Source: an uncultured Bacteroidota bacterium
GTDB taxonomy: Bacteria; Bacteroidota; Bacteroidia; Bacteroidales; UBA12077
NCBI GenBank assembly: GCA_913055635.1
Contig: CAJXLK010000018.1
Span: forward strand, 1-64,000
Reading direction: 5' to 3'
Length of the DNA stretch: 64,000 bases
Below are positions 52,991-61,535 of the stretch, one piece after another. Position numbers and translations under genes: made by a program. Every line of letters begins with the position of its first letter. The stretch's first letter is position 1. The notes beneath the pieces are model-generated. The model saw only the letters and a program-made list of their open reading frames with translations, was not told where the DNA came from and did no database searches.

Positions 52991-54349
52991 ATGGTATTGA
53001 TCGTGGATGATGACAAAGCGGTGCGCTCTTCCCTGAAGCTGCTGTTGAAGCAGGCAGGCCATCAGGTCGAGGCCCTCGAGGGACCTCAACAGACCCTCCG
53101 GTGGGTGCGCCACCAGTGGCCATCGCTCATCCTGATGGATATGAATTTTTCCAGCGATACCAGTGGGCGTGAAGGCATTGAGCTGTTGCAGAAAGTGCGC
53201 GTTTTTTGCCCCGATGTACCGGTTATTTTGATTACGGGTTGGGCAACCATTGATTTGGCCGTGGAAGGCATCAAACAAGGGGCCAACGATTTTATTACCA
53301 AACCCTGGGACAATCAGGCCCTGCTTGAGTCGGTGCATACCCATATGATGATCCATCAGGGAGACCACCCGGATATGAACCGCAAGCAACTGGATGAGCA
53401 GTTCAATTTAGCCAACATTGTAGGGGAAGACCCGGTTTTTTTGGAGGTGCTTAATGCCATGGGGAAGGTGGCCCCCACCGAAGCCACTGTCCTGATCCAC
53501 GGAGAGAGTGGAACAGGAAAGGAGCTGATTGCCGAGGCCATCCACAAGAACAGCCATCGCTGTCATAAGCCTTTTGTGAAGGTTAATATGGGAGGGATTG
53601 CCACAAACCTTTTTGAGAGTGAGATGTTTGGTCACCGAAAAGGGGCATTTACCGATGCCTGGCACGACCGTCAGGGCCGGTTTAGCCTGGCTGAGGGGGG
53701 TACCATATTCCTGGACGAGATTGCCGAGTTGGATCCTGCTGGCCAGGTTAAGCTTTTAAGGGTGCTTCAGGAACGCCAGTATGAGGTATTGGGAGAGAGC
53801 ACCACCCGGAAAGCGGATGTGAGGGTTATCTGCGCTACCAACCAGAATCTCGAGGAACTGGTGCAAACGGGGAGGTTTCGTGAGGATCTGTATTACAGGA
53901 TCAACCTGATTAATATTAAAGTGCCTTCCCTGCGCGAACGCCCCCACGATATACCTGCCCTGACACGCTATTTTGTAACTCAGGTCTGTGCTGAAAATGG
54001 CCTGCCGGCCAAAAAACTTTCTCAAGATGCCCTCCAATGGCTGAAAAAATACAGGTTCCCCGGTAATATACGGGAGTTAAGGAACCTGGTTCAGCGCTCG
54101 GTTCTTTTATCTTCGTCAAATGAGCTTTCTGAACAGGACTTCAGCACTCAGTTGGTTGCCAGCCACTGTGTTGCATCCAATAAAGACCGAATGGGGCTGC
54201 AGACCCTTGAAGAAGCCGAAGAGCAACTGATAAGGGAAACCCTCGATTTTTACCGCGGGAACCTCTCGCAGGTGGCCCGCTCATTAGGCCTGTCGAGGGG
54301 AGCCTTGTACCGGCGGCTCGAAAAATTTAATATCCGCTATGACGATTAA
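52991..54349 (+). CDS. NtrC-type sigma-54-dependent response regulator
   Basis: The 452-aa activator has three domains. Residues 1-120 are a receiver with acidic D6/D7, phospho-acceptor D50 (LILMDMNF) and K104. Residues about 140-370 are the AAA+ domain: Walker A GESGTGKE (171-178), Walker B GGTIFLDEI (236-244), and the sigma-54 loop GAFTDA (218-223), where most proteobacterial relatives read GAFTGA. The C-terminal Fis-like helix-turn-helix is QVARSLGLSRGALYRRLE. It would activate sigma-54 RNA polymerase at promoters such as those at 31075 and 34056. The histidine-kinase gene overlaps its end by 11 nt. Confidence 0.93.
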   Translation: MVLIVDDDKAVRSSLKLLLKQAGHQVEALEGPQQTLRWVRHQWPSLILMDMNFSSDTSGREGIELLQKVRVFCPDVPVILITGWATIDLAVEGIKQGANDFITKPWDNQALLESVHTHMMIHQGDHPDMNRKQLDEQFNLANIVGEDPVFLEVLNAMGKVAPTEATVLIHGESGTGKELIAEAIHKNSHRCHKPFVKVNMGGIATNLFESEMFGHRKGAFTDAWHDRQGRFSLAEGGTIFLDEIAELDPAGQVKLLRVLQERQYEVLGESTTRKADVRVICATNQNLEELVQTGRFREDLYYRINLINIKVPSLRERPHDIPALTRYFVTQVCAENGLPAKKLSQDALQWLKKYRFPGNIRELRNLVQRSVLLSSSNELSEQDFSTQLVASHCVASNKDRMGLQTLEEAEEQLIRETLDFYRGNLSQVARSLGLSRGALYRRLEKFNIRYDD

Positions 54350-55643
54350 AAAACGTTTTTGGGTTTTTTTGGGCCTGTTTTTTATCGGTTACGGGTTCAT
54401 CCTCTATGAATTGCTTCAGCATAACCGGTGGGTTTTCCTGGTGGGAGAGGTACTTCTGGCGGGGATGGTGGTTTTTTTGGCAGCCCTTTACCGGCAATAC
54501 CTCCGCCCCATTCATGTCATAAGTAGCGGCATATCTTTGCTTCGGGAGAAGAATTTTTCCACATACCTTAAAAAGGTCGGTCAATGTGATGTGGACGCCA
54601 TCGTGGAGGTTTACAATCAGATGGTCAACCAGCTCAGGAAAGAGCGGGTCGAGAAAGAAGAGCAGCACCATTTCCTTGAACTTCTGCTGGAGGCCAGTCC
54701 GGTGGGGGTATTGATCATGGATACCGCAGGCAATATTATGCAGGTCAACCCGGCTGCCATTCGGCAAATGGGATTGGACAACGCTCAAAAAGCCGTGGGG
54801 CGGAGCATCGCCAATTTGTCCCATCCGCTGGCCCGTGAACTGGAGGTTATGACATGTTGCCAGTCCCGATTGATTCAACTCGATGGGGTCAGCATGTATC
54901 AGGTGCACCGCAAATATTTCATGGATCGCGGAGTTCAAAGGCCCTTTTACCTGATCGAGGATGTCTCCAAACAATGGCTGTACTTCGAAAAGCAGTCCTA
55001 TGAAAAGGTCATCCGAACCATGTCGCACGAAGTGAATAATACGGTCGGCAGCATCAATTCGGTGCTGGGGTCCCTCTCCGGCTACTACCGCCAAATGGAT
55101 GATGAAACGGCAGTGGATGTGCGTGAAGCCCTGGAAGCCTCCATCGAGCGGAACAACAACTTAAACCGCTTTATGGCCAATTATGCCAGCGTGGTCAAAA
55201 TACCGGAACCCAGTAAAAACGACCTTGATATCAACCAACTCGTTTACAGGGTCACGCGTTTGTTTGAATCCGATTGCCGGCAAAAGGGCATTCACCTCGA
55301 ACATCATCTCAGTGAACACTCCCCCTTGATTTGGGCCGATCAACCCCAGATGGAACAGGTCCTGGTAAATGTGGTCAAAAACAGCCTTGAAGCCATCGAA
55401 AAGGACGGACGTATCCAGGTGCAAACTTCCCGCAAACCACTTCAAATAAAGGTGTTGGATAATGGAAAGGGCCTTACCCCTTCCGCCCGGAAAAAAATCT
55501 TTACCCCCTTCTATTCCGATAAAGAAAAGGGCCAGGGCATCGGACTGACCTTTGTCCGCGAAGTGCTCCTGGCCCACCAGTTTTTCTTTTCCCTCTCCAG
55601 CCTTCCTGATGGCTGGACCCAATTCCTCATCCGCTGCGATTGA
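54339..55643 (+). CDS. sensor histidine kinase of the NtrB/ZraS type
   Basis: The 434-aa membrane kinase has two helices at the N-terminus (7-25 and 31-50) with almost no periplasmic loop. A linker is followed by a PAS domain (about 108-212). The phospho-acceptor is H230 in RTMSHEVNNTVGS; the ATPase domain shows NVVKNSLEAI, VLDNGKGL and GQGIGLTFVREV. Without a sensing domain outside, it probably detects a signal in or near the membrane, or the state of the transporter. It pairs with the regulator encoded directly upstream (11-nt overlap). Confidence 0.92.
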   Translation: MTIKKRFWVFLGLFFIGYGFILYELLQHNRWVFLVGEVLLAGMVVFLAALYRQYLRPIHVISSGISLLREKNFSTYLKKVGQCDVDAIVEVYNQMVNQLRKERVEKEEQHHFLELLLEASPVGVLIMDTAGNIMQVNPAAIRQMGLDNAQKAVGRSIANLSHPLARELEVMTCCQSRLIQLDGVSMYQVHRKYFMDRGVQRPFYLIEDVSKQWLYFEKQSYEKVIRTMSHEVNNTVGSINSVLGSLSGYYRQMDDETAVDVREALEASIERNNNLNRFMANYASVVKIPEPSKNDLDINQLVYRVTRLFESDCRQKGIHLEHHLSEHSPLIWADQPQMEQVLVNVVKNSLEAIEKDGRIQVQTSRKPLQIKVLDNGKGLTPSARKKIFTPFYSDKEKGQGIGLTFVREVLLAHQFFFSLSSLPDGWTQFLIRCD

Positions 55644-55895
55644 ATGCCAGATTTTCTTTATAGCCCCCTGCAATAGAGCGGTACAAATATCCGCCACTGA
55701 CGGTTTTTAAAAGCCAATCGGATGTGATATAACCGCCTATAAACGTGTGGATTCTGTGAGGAAGCCCCCGGTAATAATCAAACAACTTTTATTATTATGC
55801 TGATTTTTGGCCATTCATAAGTTGTATCCTGATGAGAGAGTCGCATGATGGTTTATGACGAGGCAAACCACAGTTGAGGCTCATGTCAACAGCAT

Positions 55896-56993
55896 TTAAT
55901 TGAATCCGGCATAGGCTGCCCGGTTGATATCACTGACCGAACGGATTTTTTGCGGTGGATTGAGATGTTCATCCAAAAATTGATAGATCTTCACCCGGAT
56001 CTCCTTCGCCTTTTTGGTGTCGAGCCGGTTGAAGCTGTGTCCGCCCGGAACATCCTGGTAGATCTTGTATTCGAAATCTTTTTCATGTGCCTTTAGCGAT
56101 TTGATCAGGTGTTCCACCTCCAGCACATTTACATCTGCGTCATTGGTGTTGGTATGAATCAAGAGGGGTACATCTTCCAGTTTATGTGCATTCCAGGCGG
56201 GCGAGCGACGGCGGTACTCTTCCACATTCTCATAGGCGGTCTGACCAATATGGTAGTCGGCCGAATACAGGTCACGGTAGCCCTGGGTCTTATAGCCCAT
56301 CCGGGCAATCAGATCACTGACCGGTACCCCGGTATAGGCGACCTGGTAATGGTCGGGATAGTCAAAAATGTTGTGCAGGGCGATCAATCCCCCATGGCTC
56401 CAGCCAATGATGCCAACCCGCTCGGGGTCGACGAATGAATAATTCTCCAGCATGTACTGGCGGCTGGCATCTACATCTTCCACTTCACGTCCGCCGTAAT
56501 CAATCTTGCGGTAGTGACGCCCGCCGTAGCCAGTGCTTCCCCGGTACTCGGCCGCTACCACAATGTATTGCTGGGCCATCAATTCCTTTACAATGTGGGC
56601 ATAATAGGTGTTGAAATTGCTGTGCACCCCGCCGTGCGGAAATACTATCAGCGGATACTGCTTGTCCACATCGATGCCTTTGGGAATGAATACATAGGAG
56701 CGAAATTTAACCGGATTGCCGTAACCCTGCGAATCAGGCTTCTTCTCATTCCATATTGGCGGACCGGTTATATAAACCTTGTCAATGTGCGCCACATCTC
56801 CTACTTTTTTGTACCACAGCACATCATCTACAGCTTTTTCCAATTCGTTCATCCGGTGTTGCATAAACTCCATATGCCGGTTCATCGCCTCGATGATTTC
56901 GGCGTTTTTACTTTTTTCCTGCGACCAGGCAGGCCTTAGGCCCGAGGTGAACAAGGCCACCAGGGTTAGTAAGATAAGGGATTTTTGAATCAT
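55896..56993 (-). CDS. secreted S9-type prolyl-oligopeptidase-like hydrolase
   Basis: The 365-aa alpha/beta hydrolase has a signal peptide (MIQKSLILLTLVALFTSGL). Oxyanion region FPHGGVHSN, nucleophile GWSHGG, then the acid in NTNDADV and the histidine in GGHSFNRL form a normal catalytic triad. Only the hydrolase domain is present; the beta-propeller of full S9 peptidases is missing, so it may act on small peptides or esters. ATG 56993 gives a good signal peptide; a TTG seven codons earlier is not needed. It appears to be a single-gene unit. Confidence 0.87.
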   Translation of the reverse strand: MIQKSLILLTLVALFTSGLRPAWSQEKSKNAEIIEAMNRHMEFMQHRMNELEKAVDDVLWYKKVGDVAHIDKVYITGPPIWNEKKPDSQGYGNPVKFRSYVFIPKGIDVDKQYPLIVFPHGGVHSNFNTYYAHIVKELMAQQYIVVAAEYRGSTGYGGRHYRKIDYGGREVEDVDASRQYMLENYSFVDPERVGIIGWSHGGLIALHNIFDYPDHYQVAYTGVPVSDLIARMGYKTQGYRDLYSADYHIGQTAYENVEEYRRRSPAWNAHKLEDVPLLIHTNTNDADVNVLEVEHLIKSLKAHEKDFEYKIYQDVPGGHSFNRLDTKKAKEIRVKIYQFLDEHLNPPQKIRSVSDINRAAYAGFN

Positions 56994-57202
56994 GGGAGGT
57001 AAAATTTTATTCAACTCGGATTATTAGACGATGGAAGCCATCAAAGGTTTATTATCTCCTGACTCTTCCGCTCTAATATCTGTTGGAATGGTTGGCCAGG
57101 CCTGGCTGGATATAGATGCGCCTTGCCGATGGATGGGCCTTGGGGTAATGGTTGGCTGTGCGGGCTGTCGGGACTATCCAAAACAGCTGTCAAAGGTAGC
57201 AT

Positions 57203-57667
57203 CTATATACCAAAGATGCTTTTTTTTCTCTTTTTTCGCATCATCAGTATGAGCCCGAAAGCCATGATCAGGGGTGCAGGAAAGGCAGAGCCCACGCCCA
57301 GGGGTGCAATGGCCAACATGAATATAACCCCGCCGGTCAGCCCCAGGTAATACCAGAAGCCACCTGACCAGATCAGGCCCCCGGCCAGTATTTGCCCAAG
57401 CGCAATAAGGGTGACATATAGAGCCGAACGCTCGCTGAAGGGGCCGTTGATGAATTGCTGGTAGATATCAATCGCCGGTGGACCAAAAGCATCGACGTAT
57501 ACCCCGGGTTCATTGTAAACGGTGATCAGGTTAAAAATACCGGCAATGATGAAGATAAGCCCCCAGATAACCCTCAGAAAACGGGGAAAATTGTAGGAAG
57601 ACAGTACCAGAACAAAAGCCACCAGGTTGGCCAAAATAACAGGCAGCATATATTCCTCGTAGGTCAT
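57203..57667 (-). CDS. four-helix membrane protein, function unknown
   Basis: The 154-aa integral membrane protein has about four hydrophobic helices (MLPVILANLVAFVLVLSS, VIWGLIFIIAGIFNLITV, VTLIALGQILAGGLIW and FMLAIAPLGV with PLIMAFGLILMM). It ends in a strongly basic tail (MRKKRKKSIFGI). I do not recognise a family with confidence; DoxX-like or other small membrane families would fit the shape. The neighbours give no clue. Confidence 0.65.
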   Translation of the reverse strand: MTYEEYMLPVILANLVAFVLVLSSYNFPRFLRVIWGLIFIIAGIFNLITVYNEPGVYVDAFGPPAIDIYQQFINGPFSERSALYVTLIALGQILAGGLIWSGGFWYYLGLTGGVIFMLAIAPLGVGSAFPAPLIMAFGLILMMRKKRKKSIFGI

Positions 57668-57706
57668 GGCAGGATAGGGTTTGTTCGGCTGATCATTTTA
57701 ATGGGT

Positions 57707-57746
57707 CCTGTGCATTCTGTCTCTAACCTGTGCATTCTGTCTTTAA
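57707..57746 (+). repeat. 20-nt tandem direct repeat, two copies
   Basis: CCTGTGCATTCTGTCTCTAA (57707-57726) is followed directly by the same sequence with one change, C to T (57727-57746). Function unknown. Confidence 0.85.
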
Positions 57747-57799
57747 ACCCGTCGGGGAGAACCTGATTTTTAACACACCCCGGTGACCGCTTCATCGTT

Positions 57800-57881
57800 A
57801 TATCTCCGGACAGGTTTAATGAGGTCATTCGCAAATCCGCCACAATATCTCCGGACAGGATTTAACAGTGTCATTCGCAAA
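57800..57881 (+). repeat. 37-nt direct repeat, two copies
   Basis: Both copies (57800-57835 and 57845-57881) hold ATATCTCCGGACAGG, then TTTAA and GTCATTCGCAAA, with small differences. The period is 45-46 nt. They could be binding sites in a promoter or remains of an older duplication. Confidence 0.8.
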
Positions 57882-58102
57882 CGAAAGATACAAAAAAATC
57901 CCCGAATGCCTTAACTTGGAAAGGAGGGTTTTATGAGAAGAACGCTGATGGTCCTTTAGCGGATCTTTTCCCTGATTAATCAAAGCCTGGTGGGATGCTA
58001 GGGTTACCAACAATTATTTCTTTGATATTACTGTTACCAAATTTTTGTTTGCTCCCCGTAATATATATTTTGAGCTTATTTCGGAAATTTTTGGTTATGG
58101 CA

Positions 58103-58477
58103 TTAACTGAATTCAACATCATATCCGAAGGGCGTAAAAGCCAGGCGGGCCAGCTTAAAATGTTGCCGGGCAAAGGGCAATCCGATGATGGTAATGGCCA
58201 GGAGCACCCCGAAAGCCAGATGGGTCAGGCTGATCCATATTCCTCCGATGATGATCCAGAGGATGTTCATAAACAGGTTGAGGCAACCCGAAGAGGTTTC
58301 GCGGTGACGGATCTCCTGCCCGAAGGGCCACAGTGTAAGCACCCCCAGTTTAATGGATTGCAACCCGAAAGGAATGCCAATGATCGTGACAATCAGCACA
58401 ATACTTGCTGCGAAATATTCCAGGGATGTGACCAGACCCCCTAGTATCAGCCAGATGATGTTGCCAAGTATTTTCAT
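58103..58477 (-). CDS. YccF domain protein
   Basis: The 124-aa inner-membrane protein is made of two copies of the YccF unit. Copy 1 has NIIWLILGGLVTSLEYF and ITIIG-like IVTIIGIPFGLQSIKL; copy 2 has NILWIIIGGIWISLTHLAF and AITIIGLPFARQHFKL; both are followed by the F-G-Y or P-F-G turn. ATG 58477 (MKILGNIIW) is used, since the residues further upstream are polar and run into the palindrome array. The function of YccF proteins is not known. Confidence 0.9.
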   Translation of the reverse strand: MKILGNIIWLILGGLVTSLEYFAASIVLIVTIIGIPFGLQSIKLGVLTLWPFGQEIRHRETSSGCLNLFMNILWIIIGGIWISLTHLAFGVLLAITIIGLPFARQHFKLARLAFTPFGYDVEFS

Positions 58478-58498
58478 AGGATAATGAAAGTTGATCAA

Positions 58499-58613
58499 CC
58501 CCGCTTAGCGGGGTCGCTCATCCAACCCCCGCTTAGCGGGGTCAGATGTTCACCCCGCTTTTCTTCACCCCGCTAAGCGGGGTCATTTTACTTCACCCCG
58601 CTAAGCGGGGTCA
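58499..58613. repeat. palindrome array 6 (four full, one half copy)
   Basis: Full cores lie at 58499-58513 and 58527-58541 (TTA centre), and 58568-58582 and 58596-58610 (TAA centre); a half copy is at 58553-58560. Half of the array is thus in one orientation and half in the other. It ends 6 nt from the stop of the small membrane protein gene on the minus strand. Confidence 0.94.
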
Positions 58614-58619
58614 GTTAGG

Positions 58620-58817
58620 TTACCATCTGCCGCCGAAGAACCAGGCGTAGATGATGATTCCGACGATAATGGCTATTCCGGCCACGATGACGTAAACAAT
58701 GAACCGGGCAAAAGCCCCGACGGCGTCCCAGGAGATGATGCCAAAGGCGGCCATGAAGACCAGGATCAAAAGGATGGTGATCAGACAATTGCCTCTTGGC
58801 CGGCGTACTTCCCGCAT
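58620..58817 (-). CDS. small two-helix membrane protein
   Basis: The 65-aa protein has a basic N-terminus (MREVRRPRGN) followed by two membrane helices (CLITILLILVFMAAFGIISW and FIVYVIVAGIAIIVGIIIYA) and the end WFFGGRW. The frame is open further upstream into the TonB-receptor gene; ATG 58817 is chosen since it avoids the overlap and precedes the basic stretch. No family is recognised. It lies 67 nt behind the receptor gene on the same strand and could be read with it. Palindrome array 6 follows immediately. Confidence 0.6.
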   Translation of the reverse strand: MREVRRPRGNCLITILLILVFMAAFGIISWDAVGAFARFIVYVIVAGIAIIVGIIIYAWFFGGRW

Positions 58818-58884
58818 AGGCTTGTTTAATATTGACGTGGTTTCGTCAGACCAAAATACCGAGAAAATTGTTTTTTTCAAAATT

Positions 58885-61167
58885 TTAAGGCCGGAAAGCA
58901 TAGCGCAGGGAGAGTCCCGCAAAGTAGTTTCTGGGCCGGGCGGGGTAGAAATAGCGTGGGGGCGCACCACCATAGGAGGGGGCATTGATCAGGATCATGG
59001 AGGCGTAATGGTGGTCGGTGGCATTGCGGATGCCTCCGTAGAGGTTAAGGCTCCAGCGGGAAGAAAGGGAACGGCGGATGCCAGCCTTCAGGTTCAAGCG
59101 GTTGTAGGGGTCGGAGTAGAGGCTGTTGCTATCGTTCATGGGCATTTTGCCCACGCCCATCCAGTTGGCCTGCAGGTAGAGGCCGGCGGGGAAGCTGGCC
59201 TGAAGCTTCAAAAAGAGCTTATGTTTGGGGATCCCTGGCAATTGGTTGCCGGAATAGTCGTTGCCTTCATCGGTAAAATCGCGGAAGCGGTAATCGGTTA
59301 GGGTATAGCTCACATCCACTTCACTGTTGACCAGGGCATGATCGAGCCATCGGACTTTGCCCATCAGTTCCAGTCCGTTATGGCGGGTCTCTCCGGCATT
59401 GATTTTTCGAAAGCGGTCTTCAGCCAGTCTTTTGGTGACCAGCAGGTTTTTTACCGTAATCGAGTAGCCGGAGAGTTTGATTAACCACCGGTTGTTGCCC
59501 CCCCGGGCCCGCACACCGAGTTCCCGGCTCCAGCCTGTCTCGGGCTGTATGCTGCCATTGACAAAACCCTGTGCGTTGAGGGTTTCCTCGTAGGATGGGG
59601 CCGAGAATCCGTGGCTGATGTTGCCAAAGGCCATCAGGTTTTTGCTCAACCGATAGGTAAGGGACAATCGGGGAGAGGCGATCCACTGGTAGCGTTTTTG
59701 GTCTGAAAGGTCAATGGTGTCCTGTGTTTGGTCTTGATAGTCATAGCGGGTGCGGTTCAGGTTGGCTCCAAGGCTTATCCCCAAACGCTCCCATTTCAAA
59801 GAAAGGGCGGAGAAGATGTTGGATTGGATGCGCTTTTGGCTGTTTTTATTCAACAATGTACCGACTTCTCCCCCGGAGAGGGTCTCGTGTATGTCCCAGT
59901 CGTAAGCTTCCTGAAACATTTCATATCCTGCTTCAGCATTGAGACGACCGCCGGCCAGGGTGTCGGACCATTCGAATAGGCTTCGCAGACCGGTGGTCCG
60001 GGTCTGATCGTCCAGGGTATTGAACGGGCGTATCTCTTGTCCGTCATATTGTTTAAAAAAGACACTGGTCTCATTGCGCAGGGCCTCATTGATATCCACA
60101 TCGAGAGAGAGCCCGTGCAGCATTTTAGAGTAGGCTTCATGGCCATTGATGGCATTCCAGTTTTCCGCGGCCTGGCCGGGGCGGCGGTTGAAGGTTTGGC
60201 GGTCGATGGAACTGGGGATATAGGCTTTCAGGTGATGATACCTGCCAAGATAGGAGATGCCCATTTTGGGATTAATTTGGTGGCGGAACATGGCGGTAAA
60301 AGCATCCCGGTTGTAATCGTCGTTGGTACGGAATCCCTGCTGGGTATGTTTATCGTAAGCAAGGCGGAGGCTGGATCGCTGGCCTTTCCAGCTCAGATGG
60401 GTGGCATTCTGAAGCATATGAAAACTGCCCACCGAAGTCTTTTGTTGGGCGACCACCCCCTGCTGTGACGGGGATCCCATTCGGTAGAGGATGGTACCGC
60501 CCAGGGCTGCCCCGTGAATGGACGAGGAAGGGCCTTTCAATATCGTGATGCGGTCGACCAGGTTCAGATCCAGGTCTTCCAGGGTGGTTTCCCCTACCCC
60601 TGAAGTAAGGGGAATGCCGTTCAAATAAGCTTTCAGCTTCGTGGTGGTGTACTGGCTGCGGGAGCCAATGCCACGAATGGTGATCCGGTTGGTGTTTTTG
60701 GCCCCATGATGCATATACAATCCCGGCAGGCTGTTCATAACGGGGGCCGTCGAGCCCGTGGACAGCTCCTGTATGTCAAGCGAGTGAAGCAGGTTGAGGG
60801 GGCCCGGTGCCTCAAAGCTTTTTTCCCGCGTGTTGTAAGCCCGAACCACCACATCCCCCACATCAAACTGCCGGCTGGCCATGTTTACCGATATCAGGCT
60901 CTCGCCAGGGGTGATCCATACCTTCCGGGTGTGGTATCCCAGACGCCGAAAAGTGAGGGTGTCCGGCAAAGTGGACGAAGAAAGGGTGAACGTGCCCTGC
61001 CCCCCGGTTCGGGTTAAAAGCCTGTCTCCCGAGAGGATCAGTACCTGTTCAAGCGGAGTCTGATTTTCTTTATCGTAAACTTTGCCCCGTACCTGGGCCT
61101 GTAAGTTCCCCAGAGAGAAAGCGATAAGAAAAATCAGCATTATGGGGGTGTAAAAAAGGGTCCGCAT
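58885..61167 (-). CDS. TonB-dependent receptor with carboxypeptidase-like N-terminal domain
   Basis: The 760-aa outer-membrane receptor has a signal peptide (MRTLFYTPIMLIFLIAFSLG, cut after LQAQ). An N-terminal carboxypeptidase-regulatory-like domain (about 25-105) is followed by the plug (about 115-235: PVMNSLPGLYMHHG, ITIRGIGSRSQY, VDRITILKGPSSSIHG) and the 22-strand barrel to the aromatic end RYAFRP. Such receptors import iron complexes, cobalamin or sugars using TonB. No SusD partner is present, so metal or cofactor uptake is more likely than glycans. The plug signature RGIGSRSQYTTTKLK resembles iron-chelate receptors, but the ligand cannot be stated. Confidence 0.92.
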   Translation of the reverse strand: MRTLFYTPIMLIFLIAFSLGNLQAQVRGKVYDKENQTPLEQVLILSGDRLLTRTGGQGTFTLSSSTLPDTLTFRRLGYHTRKVWITPGESLISVNMASRQFDVGDVVVRAYNTREKSFEAPGPLNLLHSLDIQELSTGSTAPVMNSLPGLYMHHGAKNTNRITIRGIGSRSQYTTTKLKAYLNGIPLTSGVGETTLEDLDLNLVDRITILKGPSSSIHGAALGGTILYRMGSPSQQGVVAQQKTSVGSFHMLQNATHLSWKGQRSSLRLAYDKHTQQGFRTNDDYNRDAFTAMFRHQINPKMGISYLGRYHHLKAYIPSSIDRQTFNRRPGQAAENWNAINGHEAYSKMLHGLSLDVDINEALRNETSVFFKQYDGQEIRPFNTLDDQTRTTGLRSLFEWSDTLAGGRLNAEAGYEMFQEAYDWDIHETLSGGEVGTLLNKNSQKRIQSNIFSALSLKWERLGISLGANLNRTRYDYQDQTQDTIDLSDQKRYQWIASPRLSLTYRLSKNLMAFGNISHGFSAPSYEETLNAQGFVNGSIQPETGWSRELGVRARGGNNRWLIKLSGYSITVKNLLVTKRLAEDRFRKINAGETRHNGLELMGKVRWLDHALVNSEVDVSYTLTDYRFRDFTDEGNDYSGNQLPGIPKHKLFLKLQASFPAGLYLQANWMGVGKMPMNDSNSLYSDPYNRLNLKAGIRRSLSSRWSLNLYGGIRNATDHHYASMILINAPSYGGAPPRYFYPARPRNYFAGLSLRYAFRP

Positions 61168-61535
61168 ACAAAATCAATGTTTTTATTCATATACACTTCA
61201 GCCTGACAAATGTTTATGAAAAATATGAGACAAACTGAATGAAAGGGGGAACCTTTATCCGTTTTCTACTCAAATGTTATGAAATTGGACTATCTTTTTG
61301 CCCGTACCAAACTGTCTTAAAAATGACTGATTCCCAGATCCCTTGTTGTTGGTTTAAAAGGAGAATTCTATGACTGGCTTGGGGAAGGTCAACAACAGTA
61401 TGTTGGTTTATTAACCAGCTGGTAGTACAGCTCTTAAGTCCGAAAAGGATTAAGAAATCTCATAGTGATGATAGGCTCGTCTTTTAAACCTGATTTTACC
61501 AAATGGAAATCAAGGTTATTACCATAGGGTAGAGG
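61168..61535. other. intergenic gap, no gene recognised
   Basis: 368 nt between the end of the last permease gene (minus strand) and the start of the TonB receptor. It must hold the receptor promoter; TTTG and AT-rich stretches are there but no spacing of 17-23 nt to a TAnnTTTG box could be confirmed. No repeat of either family is present. Confidence 0.4.

Larger units (their letters stand above)
57668..58102. other. intergenic gap with two short direct repeats
   Basis: 435 nt without a recognised gene. It holds a 20-nt repeat in two copies (57707-57746) and a 37-nt repeat in two copies (57800-57881). On the + strand AGGAGGG, perfect anti-SD sequence and rare in this phylum, is followed by ATG at 57933 and only eight codons. 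No RNA gene was recognised. Confidence 0.5.

Noticed and set aside
58818-58985. N-terminal extension of the small membrane protein into the TonB-receptor gene
   Set aside because: The added residues are Pro/Arg-rich and antisense-like in composition; ATG 58817 gives a compact two-helix protein without overlap.
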